Below, piece after piece: positions 8,304 through 17,373 of a DNA stretch of 64,000 nt. Both the position numbers and the translations under genes were made by a program. A model generated the notes under the pieces. That model ran no database searches and was not told the DNA's origin. It was given only the letters and a program-made list of their open reading frames with translations. The stretch covers positions 3,286,001-3,350,000 of the forward strand of contig NZ_CP075170.1 in assembly GCF_024399315.1 (NCBI RefSeq), read 5' to 3'. The DNA comes from Chryseobacterium sp. MA9 (GTDB lineage Bacteria > Bacteroidota > Bacteroidia > Flavobacteriales > Weeksellaceae). Position 1 is the stretch's first letter, and every line of letters begins with the position of its first letter.

Positions 8304-10278
8304 ATACGATAATAAACGTAAGAAAACGTTACGATGGGGCTACCTCTTTGCAGTGGTAGCTTTGTGCGTGTTTGTAATGTTCTTGGCAAGAATTGTTATT
8401 CTTCAGAATACCAATGTTCAGGAAATTAAAGACGATTACATTAATAAAAACTATCGTGAAGCTACTTTAAAGGCTGCCCGCGGTAATCTTTTTGCGTCTG
8501 ATGGCTCTATTCTCGCAACCACAGTAATGCGGTATGACATCTATCTTGATTTCAAAACAATGAAGGATACAGTGTACTCCAATAACATCGGAGCGCTTAC
8601 GGATTCTCTGAGCAAAATGTTTGGAAAATCCCGAGGGGAATTCAGACAGAAGTTTGATGAACAGAAGAAAAAGAAAAACCAGTACTATACTTTGGCAAAA
8701 GGACTGGATTTCGATCAATATGACAGAATCCGAAAGTTCCCTATCTTCAAAAAAGGTAAAAATAAAGGAGGATTTATCGTTGACAGAAACTATAAAAGAG
8801 AATTAGCCACTTCAGAAATCGGCGCAGGTACCATCGGTATGGATAACGGAGAGCTTAGATCGGGGCTTGAAGGTGCTTTCTCTAAATATTTAACAGGAAC
8901 AGATGGAAAAAGACTTGAACAAAGAATCAATTCATCTCAATGGAAGCCTATTGACTTCTGGAAAGTTCAGGAACCGGTAGATGGAGAAGATGTATATACA
9001 ACCTTAGATCTTAGAATTCAAGATATTGCACACTCCGCACTGGAGAAGCAGCTGATCCATTTTGAAGCAAAACATGGTACCGTAATTGTCATGGAGGTTG
9101 AAACCGGAAAGGTACGTGCTCTTGTCAACTTAAGAAGAACAGATTCAGGAGATTACGAAGACTCTTACAACTATGCTCTGAAAGATAATATTGAGCCGGG
9201 ATCAACTTTTAAAACCATTTCTCTTTTAGCAGCAATGGATGACGGTTTCATTGATGAAAATACAACCGTAAACGTCGGAAATGGCGTCTGGACTTATGCA
9301 AAACAAAGAATTTCAGACGGACACGGCGGAGGAACCTACGATATCAGTGATGTTTTAGCTAAATCCAGTAATGTGGGAACTGCAAAACTGATCACAAAAT
9401 ATTATGCAGAAAAGCCCCAGATATTTCTTGATCACCTGAAGCGCTGGAAACTGTTCGACAAAATGGATATCGAACTTCCAGGAATCACAAAACCAAAGAT
9501 CGTAACTCCACAAAATAAAAGATGGAATGCTGCAACGCTGGCTTCTATTTCTTACGGATACTCTTCCAATGTTAACCTTTTACAATTAACAACATTCTAC
9601 AACGGAGTTGCTAACGGAGGTAAAATGCTTAAGCCATTATTCATCGATAAAATCATGAAAGATGGAAAAGTGATGTACAGCGCCAAACCTGAAGTAATGG
9701 TCAACAAGATGGCTTCTGAGAAAGCGATTAAAATGATGACCAGTGCTTTAACAAAAGCGGTAGAAAAAGGAACAGGACGAAGCATTTTTACTCCTAACCT
9801 TAAAATGGCAGGAAAAACAGGAACCGCAAGATTTGAATACTGGCTGCCTGGCCCTATGAAATACAGAGCATCATTTGCTGGATTTTATCCGGCAGACGCA
9901 CCAAAATACACCTGCTATGTAATGATAAGTGAACCCAATACATCAATAGGATTTTATGGAGGACCCGTTTCAGCACCGGTATTCAAGGAAATAGCAGGAA
10001 AAACATTCCTGAAAACTCCTCAGAATATTGAAAAAGAAATGCTTGTAGACAAAAAGGTAAACCTGAGCAAAATGGTTGAACCAAATGTAAAAGTAGCAGT
10101 AAATGATAAACAAATGCCAAATGTGGTAGGATTAATCGGTAAAAACGTAATCCCGCAATTGGAAAACTTAGGATACCGTGTCGACTATAAAGGAGTAGGA
10201 AGAATTAAAGAACAATTCCCTCTGGAAGGTACAGCGATTAGTAAGAACCAGAGAATTTATTTGTCTCTGCAAAATTAA
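8287..10278 (+). CDS. ftsI: division-specific penicillin-binding protein (transpeptidase) with PASTA domain
   Basis: 663 residues. One N-terminal membrane anchor (about 14-36), a PBP dimerisation domain, then the transpeptidase: active-site STFK near residue 306, SSN near 360 and KTGTA near 510. A C-terminal PASTA domain (about 605-660, MPNVVGLIGKNVIPQL) is present, as in many Bacteroidota FtsI/PBP2 homologues but not in E. coli FtsI. It cross-links septal peptidoglycan together with FtsW. Confidence 0.95.
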   Translation: MQKQNEYDNKRKKTLRWGYLFAVVALCVFVMFLARIVILQNTNVQEIKDDYINKNYREATLKAARGNLFASDGSILATTVMRYDIYLDFKTMKDTVYSNNIGALTDSLSKMFGKSRGEFRQKFDEQKKKKNQYYTLAKGLDFDQYDRIRKFPIFKKGKNKGGFIVDRNYKRELATSEIGAGTIGMDNGELRSGLEGAFSKYLTGTDGKRLEQRINSSQWKPIDFWKVQEPVDGEDVYTTLDLRIQDIAHSALEKQLIHFEAKHGTVIVMEVETGKVRALVNLRRTDSGDYEDSYNYALKDNIEPGSTFKTISLLAAMDDGFIDENTTVNVGNGVWTYAKQRISDGHGGGTYDISDVLAKSSNVGTAKLITKYYAEKPQIFLDHLKRWKLFDKMDIELPGITKPKIVTPQNKRWNAATLASISYGYSSNVNLLQLTTFYNGVANGGKMLKPLFIDKIMKDGKVMYSAKPEVMVNKMASEKAIKMMTSALTKAVEKGTGRSIFTPNLKMAGKTGTARFEYWLPGPMKYRASFAGFYPADAPKYTCYVMISEPNTSIGFYGGPVSAPVFKEIAGKTFLKTPQNIEKEMLVDKKVNLSKMVEPNVKVAVNDKQMPNVVGLIGKNVIPQLENLGYRVDYKGVGRIKEQFPLEGTAISKNQRIYLSLQN

Positions 10279-10327
10279 AAACAAAGTCCCGCAAGGACCA
10301 TTTAAAACAAAATAGGGCAAAGCCTTA
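10279..10327. repeat. palindromic spacer between ftsI and murE
   Basis: Two small hairpins: GTCC-CGCAA-GGAC, and AATAGGGC-AAA-GCCTTATT with one mismatch per arm. It is one of several palindromic spacers in this cluster. Confidence 0.5.
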
Positions 10328-10336
10328 TTGATAAAG

Positions 10337-11797
10337 ATGATTATAACAGAATTAGTAAACAGAATCCCAGTACTGGAAATCCACGGTGATAACAACCGTG
10401 AGGTTACTGAATTGGTGATCGACAGCAGAAAGGTTACAGAAAACTCTCTTTACATTGCTATGAGGGGAACCGTAGTGGATGGTCATTCATTCATTGCATC
10501 TGCTATTGAAAAAGGAGCTGCCGCAATCGTTTGCGAAGAATTTCCCGAAACATTGATGGAAAATGTAACCTATGTTCAGGTAAAAGATTCATCTAAAGCC
10601 TTAGGTCACCTTGCTTCCAATTTCTACGGAAATCCTTCTCAGAAATTGAAACTGATAGGAGTTACCGGAACTAATGGAAAAACATCTGTTTCTACCCTTC
10701 TTTTTGATGTTTTCAAAAACCTGGGATATGAATCTGCTTTGCTTTCCACTGTTGAGATCAGAATAGGGGAAGAAATTATTCCAGCTACCCATACCACTCC
10801 TGATGTAATTACCATCAACAGAATTTTAGCGGAAGCGGTAGAAAAAGGATGTGAATTTGCCTTCATGGAAGTAAGCTCACACGGAATTGCCCAAAACAGA
10901 ATTGAAGGATTACACTTCAAAATAGCGGGCTTCACCAACCTTACTCACGATCATTTAGATTATCATAAAACGTTTGAAGAATATTTAAAAACGAAGAAAA
11001 GATTCTTCGACCAATTAGAAGATACAGCCATTGCCATCACTAATGTAGATGACAAAAACGGGAATGTTATGCTTCAGAATACTAAGGCCGCAAAGAAGTC
11101 TTATGCTTTGAAAACCATGGCAGACTATCACGGAAAATTATTGGAAGTAGATTTCAATGGAATGCTGTTGAACTTCAACGGAAAAGAATTCTGGACGACA
11201 CTGACCGGGAAATTCAATGTATACAACTTATTGCTTGTATTCGGAATTGCTGCTGAACTTGGTTTTGAGCAGGATGAAATTCTTCAGGCGGTCAGCAAAC
11301 TAAAAAGAGTTTCCGGAAGATTTGAAACCTTCAAATCCGATGGCGGAATTTTCTTTATTGTAGATTATGCACACACTCCGGATGCATTGGAAAACATTCT
11401 GGACAGCATCAATGATATCAGAACCAAAAACGAAAGATTAATCACCGTATTTGGCTGCGGAGGAGACAGAGATCACTCCAAAAGACCTGAAATGGGAAAT
11501 ATTGCCTCTAAAAAATCAACACTGGCAATCATCACTTCAGATAATCCGAGAACAGAAGATCCCGCGCAGATCATCAAAGAAATTGAAGCAGGTGTTGAAC
11601 CTCAAAACTTCAGCAAGTACACTTCAATTCCGGACAGACGAGAAGCCATAAAGATGGCGATAAAATTTGCAGAACCTAAAGATATTGTTTTGGTTGCCGG
11701 AAAAGGCCACGAAACTTATCAGGAGATCAATGGTGTGAAACATCATTTTGATGACAAAGAAGTAATTAATGAGCTTTGGAAATTAATGTCCAAATAG
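10337..11797 (+). CDS. murE: UDP-MurNAc-tripeptide synthetase MurE (meso-diaminopimelate type)
   Basis: 486 residues from the ATG at 10337; the TTG at 10328 is not needed. Mur-ligase signatures: ATP loop GVTGTNGKTS, carbamoyl-Lys region SSHGIAQNR, and the substrate-specificity motif SDNPRTEDP, whose DNPR is diagnostic for meso-diaminopimelate rather than lysine. It adds the third stem residue of peptidoglycan in the cytoplasm. Confidence 0.96.
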   Translation: MIITELVNRIPVLEIHGDNNREVTELVIDSRKVTENSLYIAMRGTVVDGHSFIASAIEKGAAAIVCEEFPETLMENVTYVQVKDSSKALGHLASNFYGNPSQKLKLIGVTGTNGKTSVSTLLFDVFKNLGYESALLSTVEIRIGEEIIPATHTTPDVITINRILAEAVEKGCEFAFMEVSSHGIAQNRIEGLHFKIAGFTNLTHDHLDYHKTFEEYLKTKKRFFDQLEDTAIAITNVDDKNGNVMLQNTKAAKKSYALKTMADYHGKLLEVDFNGMLLNFNGKEFWTTLTGKFNVYNLLLVFGIAAELGFEQDEILQAVSKLKRVSGRFETFKSDGGIFFIVDYAHTPDALENILDSINDIRTKNERLITVFGCGGDRDHSKRPEMGNIASKKSTLAIITSDNPRTEDPAQIIKEIEAGVEPQNFSKYTSIPDRREAIKMAIKFAEPKDIVLVAGKGHETYQEINGVKHHFDDKEVINELWKLMSK

Positions 11798-11822
11798 ATT
11801 GAAAGATTGAATTCATTGAAAG

Positions 11823-12243
11823 ATTTAAAAATTTGATAATGACAAAGAATTTTGAAAATTTTCCTGTATACATCAAAAGTTTAGATCTGATTGAAAAAGT
11901 TTATCAATTTCTTCGAAGTCAAAGTTTTGAAAAAGAATTTGAATTTAATAACCAAATAAAAAGAGCGAGCTTTTCAATTAGCAACAATATTGCGGAAGGC
12001 TCAGAGTATAATAATAACAGACAATTTATAAGATATTTAAAAATTGCAAAAGGCAGCTCCGCTGAAGTAAGAAGCATGCTGATTGTAAGTAAAAGATTAA
12101 AATTAGGTGACGAAAATAAAGCTGAAGAAATTATAATTCTTTCCAAGGAAATTTCTTCAAACATTTCAAACTTCATCAAATATTTAAGTGAAAATATTGA
12201 GAAACCCAATCTTTAAATCTTTAAATAAATTAAATTTTTAAAT
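11823..12243. mobile_element. possible small inserted unit carrying the four-helix-bundle gene
   Basis: The murE-mraY spacer is filled by the four-helix-bundle gene, with ATTTAAAAATTT at 11823-11834 on the left and its exact reverse complement AAATTTTTAAAT at 12232-12243 on the right. Outside or inside these lie repeated words GATTGAAAGATT (left) and ATCTTTAAATCTTT (right) that also mirror each other. Homologous genes occur in intervening sequences of 23S rRNA. Whether it actually moves is an inference. Confidence 0.4.
11839..12216 (+). CDS. four helix bundle protein (23S rRNA intervening-sequence protein family)
   Basis: 125 residues. The family fingerprint is clear: an N-terminal FPVYIKSLDLIEKVY, then QIKRASFSISNNIAEG and RYLKIAKGSSAEVRSML. 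Members form homopentameric helical bundles; their function is unknown and no enzyme activity is established. The gene interrupts the dcw cluster between murE and mraY, unusual company for a conserved operon, and is flanked by mirrored AT-rich words. The ATG at 11839 is chosen over the TTG at 11833. Confidence 0.92.
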   Translation: MTKNFENFPVYIKSLDLIEKVYQFLRSQSFEKEFEFNNQIKRASFSISNNIAEGSEYNNNRQFIRYLKIAKGSSAEVRSMLIVSKRLKLGDENKAEEIIILSKEISSNISNFIKYLSENIEKPNL

Positions 12244-12259
12244 AATAAAAAACAGAAAC

Positions 12260-13501
12260 ATGCTATACTATCTATACGAATATCTAACCAACCATGGAAT
12301 TCATGTTCCGGGATTAGGATTGTTGAAATACATTTCCTTCCGTGCCGGAATGGCTGTACTATTCTCTCTGATTATTGCTCTTGTCTACGGAAAAAGAGTA
12401 ATCAATTACCTGAGAACAAAACAAATGGGAGAATTGGTGCGTGATCTAGGATTGGATGGTCAAAAACAAAAAGAAGGAACTCCTACTATGGGAGGACTTA
12501 TTATCATTTTGGCAACCATTATTCCGGTATTGCTGTTTACAAGAATTACCAATGTGTATATTGTTCTGTTGCTGGTTTCAATGTTCTGGATGGGCGCTAT
12601 TGGTTTCCTGGATGATTATTTAAAGAAAATCAAAAAAAACAAAGACGGTTTAAGTGGTAAATTCAAAATTGTAGGCCAGGTTGGTTTAGGGTTAATTGTC
12701 GGAATTACAATGTATTTCCACCCGGACATTACCGTTAAAAGAAAATATGCTGATGCTAAGGTGGTAAACAGAAACAATGTAGAGCAAAACTTCATGCCTA
12801 CGGAAAAAATTACTGTTTCTACCGTTCCTTTTGCAAAAAACAATGAGTTCGATTATAGTGGAATTTTGTTTTGGATGAATGATAAAGATGCCCATGAGTG
12901 GGCATGGATTGTCTTTATTCCTATTGTCATCTTCATTGTAACAGCTGTTTCAAACGGCGCCAATATTACAGATGGAATTGATGGTTTGGCAGCAGGGACA
13001 AGTGCCATTATACTACTATCGCTGGCTCTCTTTGCTTACCTTTCCGGGAACATCATCTTTGCAGATTATCTCAATATCATGTTCCTTCCCAATATGGGTG
13101 AAACCACCATTTTTGCCGTAGCAATGGTAGGTGCGGTGATCGGATTCTTCTGGTATAACACCTATCCTGCACAGGTTTTCATGGGAGATACCGGAAGTTT
13201 AATGCTGGGAGGAGTAATTGCCGTTTTAGCCATTATTTTAAGAAAAGAATTATTGATTCCTGTATTATGTGGAATCTTCTTAATTGAAAACCTCTCTGTA
13301 ATGCTTCAGGTAGTTGTTTTCAAATACAGAAAAAGAAAATACGGGTTGGAATATGCCCAAAACAATAGACTATTCAAAATGTCACCATTACACCACCATT
13401 ATCAGAAAGAAGGGTTCCATGAAAGTAAAATCGTGAACAGAATGATTATCATCGGGGTAATATTGGCGATTGTATGTCTGATCACATTAAAAATGAGATA
13501 A
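12260..13501 (+). CDS. mraY: phospho-MurNAc-pentapeptide transferase MraY
   Basis: 413 residues, about 50 longer than the E. coli enzyme because of a soluble insert around residues 155-205, as in other Bacteroidota. About ten membrane segments. Catalytic motifs: [15 protein letters not shown] loop near residues 73-82, FLDDYLK near 116, [10 protein letters not shown] and FMGDTGSL. The MraY-specific HHH loop is seen in [12 protein letters not shown]. It makes lipid I from UDP-MurNAc-pentapeptide and undecaprenyl phosphate. Confidence 0.96.
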   Translation: MLYYLYEYLTNHGIHVPGLGLLKYISFRAGMAVLFSLIIALVYGKRVINYLRTKQMGELVRDLGLDGQKQKEGTPTMGGLIIILATIIPVLLFTRITNVYIVLLLVSMFWMGAIGFLDDYLKKIKKNKDGLSGKFKIVGQVGLGLIVGITMYFHPDITVKRKYADAKVVNRNNVEQNFMPTEKITVSTVPFAKNNEFDYSGILFWMNDKDAHEWAWIVFIPIVIFIVTAVSNGANITDGIDGLAAGTSAIILLSLALFAYLSGNIIFADYLNIMFLPNMGETTIFAVAMVGAVIGFFWYNTYPAQVFMGDTGSLMLGGVIAVLAIILRKELLIPVLCGIFLIENLSVMLQVVVFKYRKRKYGLEYAQNNRLFKMSPLHHHYQKEGFHESKIVNRMIIIGVILAIVCLITLKMR

Positions 13502-13560
13502 AAATTAAAAGCTGTAAGCAATAAGCAATACGCTTAAAGCCTATAGCATAAAGCTTTTAT
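13502..13560. repeat. palindromic spacer between mraY and murD
   Basis: Outer arms AAAAGCT...AGCTTTT enclose repeated AAGCAATA/GCTTAAAGC/GCCTATAGC words, giving an imperfect hairpin of about 55 bases. Confidence 0.5.
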
Positions 13561-13563
13561 AAT

Positions 13564-14889
13564 ATGAAAATAGTTGTTTTAGGAGGTGGAGAAAGCGGAT
13601 GCGGAGCTGCTTATTTGGCTAAAAAGAAAGGTCTGGAAGTATTTCTTTCAGATAAAGGAGCCATTAAGGATAACTATAAGCAGTTTCTTACCGATAATGA
13701 AATTGAATTTGAAGAAGGAAACCACGATGAAGAAAGGATTTTAAATGCTGACTGGATCGTAAAAAGCCCGGGAATTCCGAAAAAGGCGGACATCATCAAT
13801 AAAATTCATGAAAAAGGAATCAGACTTTCCTCTGAAATTGAATTTGCTTCTGAATTTACAGATGCAAAGATCATTGCCATAACCGGAAGCAACGGAAAAA
13901 CAACCACTACTTCCCTGATCTATTATATCCTGAAAAATGACGGATTGAATGTAGGTTTGGGAGGAAATATCGGATACAGTTTTGCTAAGCAGGTTGCAGA
14001 TGAAAACCATGAATATTACGTACTGGAGGTAAGCTCTTTCCAGCTGGATGATATTCAGAATTTCAGACCTTATATCTCTTTACTGTTGAATCTGTCTCAG
14101 GATCATCTGGATCAGTACAACTACAACTATGAAGAATATGCTTTGGCAAAATTCAGAATCACTGAAAATCAGGAAAATGATAATTTTTTCATCTATAACA
14201 AGGATGATGAAATGAGCAAAAATCTTCTTGAAAAGCTTGAAATAAAGGCTAAAATGATTCCATTCTCAACAAAAGAGAAGTTGCCCGAAGGAGGTTTTGT
14301 GAATGAAGATGAGATTGTAGTAAAAATGAAAGACGAGTTCTCAATGAAAGTTGATGAATTGTCTCTATTGGGAAATCACAATGTAGCAAATAGTTTAGCA
14401 GCATCTATTGCAGGTAAGATATTAAAAATCAATAATGAAAGCATCAGACATTCATTGATGACATTCCAGGCTGTAGAACACAGATTGGAATTAGTTACTG
14501 AAATTGATAGTGTAAAATACATCAACGACAGTAAGGCAACCAATGTGAATGCCACTTATTATGCTTTAGAAAGTATGAAAACACCAACCGTGTGGATTGT
14601 TGGTGGATTAGATAAAGGAAATGACTATACCGAAATTGAAGATTTAGTCAAAAGAAAAGTGAAGGCAATTGTTTGCCTTGGAGTAGATAATAAGAAGATC
14701 ATAGATTTCTTTAAAGATAAAAAAGAGGTCATTTATGATACTTCAAGTATGGAAGAGGCAGTAAGAATTTCAAAATCACTGGCTAAAAAAGGCGATACCG
14801 TCTTATTATCTCCATGCTGCGCAAGCTTTGACTTGTTCAAAAGCTATGAAGACAGAGGACGCCAGTTTAAAGAGCAGGTATTAAAGTAA
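13564..14889 (+). CDS. murD: UDP-MurNAc-L-alanine:D-glutamate ligase MurD
   Basis: 441 residues. The N-terminal Rossmann-like UDP-binding loop is VVLGGGESGCGAAYLA, the ATP loop is AITGSNGKTTTTS, and LEVSSFQLD and YINDSKATN are the conserved MurD motifs. The C-terminus LLSPCCASFDLFKSYEDRG is typical. It adds D-glutamate to the stem peptide in the cytoplasm. Confidence 0.97.
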   Translation: MKIVVLGGGESGCGAAYLAKKKGLEVFLSDKGAIKDNYKQFLTDNEIEFEEGNHDEERILNADWIVKSPGIPKKADIINKIHEKGIRLSSEIEFASEFTDAKIIAITGSNGKTTTTSLIYYILKNDGLNVGLGGNIGYSFAKQVADENHEYYVLEVSSFQLDDIQNFRPYISLLLNLSQDHLDQYNYNYEEYALAKFRITENQENDNFFIYNKDDEMSKNLLEKLEIKAKMIPFSTKEKLPEGGFVNEDEIVVKMKDEFSMKVDELSLLGNHNVANSLAASIAGKILKINNESIRHSLMTFQAVEHRLELVTEIDSVKYINDSKATNVNATYYALESMKTPTVWIVGGLDKGNDYTEIEDLVKRKVKAIVCLGVDNKKIIDFFKDKKEVIYDTSSMEEAVRISKSLAKKGDTVLLSPCCASFDLFKSYEDRGRQFKEQVLK

Positions 14890-14950
14890 AAATGTAAAAT
14901 GTCGGATGTAAAAAGTACATTTTACTTTGTACATCATACATCAATACAAA
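14890..14950. repeat. palindromic spacer between murD and ftsW
   Basis: Words GGATGTAAAAAGTACATTTTAC and TTTGTACATCATAC... form an imperfect inverted structure; the core AAAATGT...ACATTTT is exact. The words resemble those in the murG-murC and murC-ftsQ spacers. Confidence 0.45.
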
Positions 14951-14954
14951 AAAT

Positions 14955-16193
14955 ATGGACGAACAGAACACAGAAAACAGATTTGAATTTCTAAAGGGTG
15001 ATAAAGTACTTTGGATGGTCATCCTTGTGATCTCCATTTTCTCTATTTTCCCTGTATACTCTGCAAGTTCAAATCTCGAATACATTGTTAATAACGGGAC
15101 TACAACTGGTCACGTTATCAAGCACATGTTCTTTGTAGTCTTGGGATTAGCAATTATGAGACTGGTAGGAACCATAAAATATGAATACATCGGAAAGCTC
15201 AGCAGTATCCTGCTCGGCCTTATGATTGTTTTGCTGATTGTTACCATGTTTACCGGACAGACCATTGATGGAGCCAGTGCTTCCAGATGGCTGAAAATCC
15301 CGGGAACACCAATTTCCTTCCAGCCTTCATCATTTGCCTTTTTAATGCTAATCATCTATCTGTGCAGATATTTAACCAAAAAAATAACAAGAGAAAGACT
15401 TCCGATAGAGAATATCATGTATATTTTTGGACCTATCCTGCTTGTTTTCGTATTGGTAGCAAAAGATAACGGTTCCACGGCATTAATGATTTTAATGGTT
15501 TCCGTAGTGGTTCTTGTCATAGGGCAGCTTCACTGGAAATACATTGCAGGATTTATTTCTGCCTCATTTGTAGCCATTGTCTTGTTCTTACTGATAGCTC
15601 TGAATACTAACATGATCGGCGGAAACCGTGTACATACATGGATGAGCCGTGTAGAAACATTTACCTCAAGCAAAGCAAAATCAGCTGATGTAGATGATGA
15701 AAGTATAAAAGCAAAGAACTATCAGGTGATGCAGGCCAAAGCAGCCATCGTACATGGCGGAATTACCGGAATGGGACCAGGAAAAAGCGCTTTGAAACAA
15801 ATGCTTCCACAATCTGCCTCCGACTTTATTTTTGCGGTTATTGTAGAAGAATATGGAGTAATAGGAGCAGCTTTTCTGATCAGTTTATATCTGATCATGA
15901 TGATAAGGATTGTAATGATTGCCAGTAAGATGCCGGCATTTTTCGGATCGCTGCTCGTACTCAGTCTCGGGGTAATGATTTTTATTCAGCTTTCGGTAAA
16001 CATAGCCGTTGCAGTAAATCTGATCCCGGTAACAGGACAGCCACTGCCCCTGATAAGTTACGGAGGAACCTCAATGCTGGTAACCTACTTGCAATTAGGT
16101 ATTATTTTAAATATAAGCTCAAGGATTCAGATTTATGATGAAGAAGGAATGGGCAAAAAACAAAGTGTAGCAGAAATAAACGATATCGCTTAA
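14955..16193 (+). CDS. ftsW: septal peptidoglycan glycosyltransferase FtsW (SEDS family)
   Basis: 412 residues with about ten membrane segments and a cytoplasmic tail. SEDS motifs include SRWLKIPGTPISFQPSSFA, VAKDNGSTALMI, and the C-terminal PVTGQPLPLISYGGTSML, the strongest family signature. It polymerises lipid II at the septum with FtsI as transpeptidase partner. The stop codon is one base before the murG start, so the two are probably co-translated. Confidence 0.95.
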   Translation: MDEQNTENRFEFLKGDKVLWMVILVISIFSIFPVYSASSNLEYIVNNGTTTGHVIKHMFFVVLGLAIMRLVGTIKYEYIGKLSSILLGLMIVLLIVTMFTGQTIDGASASRWLKIPGTPISFQPSSFAFLMLIIYLCRYLTKKITRERLPIENIMYIFGPILLVFVLVAKDNGSTALMILMVSVVVLVIGQLHWKYIAGFISASFVAIVLFLLIALNTNMIGGNRVHTWMSRVETFTSSKAKSADVDDESIKAKNYQVMQAKAAIVHGGITGMGPGKSALKQMLPQSASDFIFAVIVEEYGVIGAAFLISLYLIMMIRIVMIASKMPAFFGSLLVLSLGVMIFIQLSVNIAVAVNLIPVTGQPLPLISYGGTSMLVTYLQLGIILNISSRIQIYDEEGMGKKQSVAEINDIA

Positions 16194-16194
16194 A

Positions 16195-17292
16195 ATGGAC
16201 AAAAAATTAAAAATATTATTATCTGGCGGAGGAACCGGAGGACACATCTTCCCAGCCATCGCTATTGCTGATGAGATCAGAAAAAGATTTCCTGATGCAG
16301 AATTTTTGTTCATTGGTGCTAACGGGAAAATGGAAATGGAAAAAGTTCCACAGGCAGGATATAAAATTGAGGGAATTGACATTGCAGGAATTGACAGAGG
16401 AAATCTCTTATCCAATCTGGGACTGCCTTTCAAGATTCTGAAAAGTTTATCAAAATCTAAAAGGATTATTAAAAACTTCGCCCCCGATTTTGCAGTAGGA
16501 ACTGGAGGATTTGCCAGCGGACCCGCTCTTTATGAAGCAAGCAAAATGGGAATTCCGATTTTCATACAGGAACAGAATGCTCATGCAGGGGTAACCAATA
16601 AAATTTTAAGCAAGAAAGCCAAAGCCGTTTTTACAGCTTATCCAAAAGTAGAAGGTTTTCCGGCAGAGAAAATAAAATTTCTAGGGAATCCGATTCGTGA
16701 GAACATTGTTTCAGGAATGCAGGATACAGCCCAGGCAAAAGAAAAAATGGGATTGAATAAAGATAAACTTACGATTCTGTCTGTAGGTGGCTCTTTAGGC
16801 TCCAGAACATTGAATAATGCATGGAAATCTCATTTAAAACAAATTGTAGATAAAGATTATCAGCTGATCTGGCAGACAGGAAAGCTTGATTATAAAGATA
16901 TTTTAGCAGAAACAAAAGATACAGATACCAGAAACATTCAGATCCTTGAATTCATCAAAGATATGGAGCTGGCTTACTCTGCAGCCGATATCATTGTTTC
17001 CAGAGCCGGTGCTATTGCTATTTCAGAGCTGGCTGTAGCACAAAAACCAGTGCTTTTGGTTCCTTTCCCTTTTGCAGCGGAAGACCACCAAACGAAAAAT
17101 GCCATGAATCTGGTTGAAAAAAATGCAGCAAGAATGGTAAAGGACTCTGAAATGCAGGAAAAATTCTGGGATACATTATCAGAAATCTGCGAAAATGAAA
17201 GTGTAAGAAAAGAAATGTCCGACAATCTGAAATATTTTGCCAAGCCAAACGCCGCAAAAGAGATTGTAGACGAAATATTTAATAAACTGTAA
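16195..17292 (+). CDS. murG: UDP-GlcNAc:undecaprenyl-PP-MurNAc-pentapeptide GlcNAc transferase MurG
   Basis: 365 residues, a GT-B glycosyltransferase. The N-terminal G-loop is LSGGGTGGHIFPAIAIA; a second region VGTGGFASGPALYEA and the acceptor/donor motif SRAGAIAISELAVAQKP, with PFPFAAEDHQTKNA after it, are diagnostic. It converts lipid I to lipid II on the inner face of the membrane. Confidence 0.97.
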   Translation: MDKKLKILLSGGGTGGHIFPAIAIADEIRKRFPDAEFLFIGANGKMEMEKVPQAGYKIEGIDIAGIDRGNLLSNLGLPFKILKSLSKSKRIIKNFAPDFAVGTGGFASGPALYEASKMGIPIFIQEQNAHAGVTNKILSKKAKAVFTAYPKVEGFPAEKIKFLGNPIRENIVSGMQDTAQAKEKMGLNKDKLTILSVGGSLGSRTLNNAWKSHLKQIVDKDYQLIWQTGKLDYKDILAETKDTDTRNIQILEFIKDMELAYSAADIIVSRAGAIAISELAVAQKPVLLVPFPFAAEDHQTKNAMNLVEKNAARMVKDSEMQEKFWDTLSEICENESVRKEMSDNLKYFAKPNAAKEIVDEIFNKL

Positions 17293-17373
17293 AAAGTATC
17301 ATTGTAAAATGTATTAATGACAAGAATACTCATGAATACATTGTACATAAATACAGCAATACAAAACAAAAAA
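17293..17373. repeat. palindromic spacer between murG and murC
   Basis: AATGTATT and AATACATT form inverted arms across a 19-base loop, followed by TGTACATAAATACA. An in-frame ATG at 17332 within it would extend MurC by 14 residues, but the extension is made of repeat sequence and is discounted. Confidence 0.5.
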
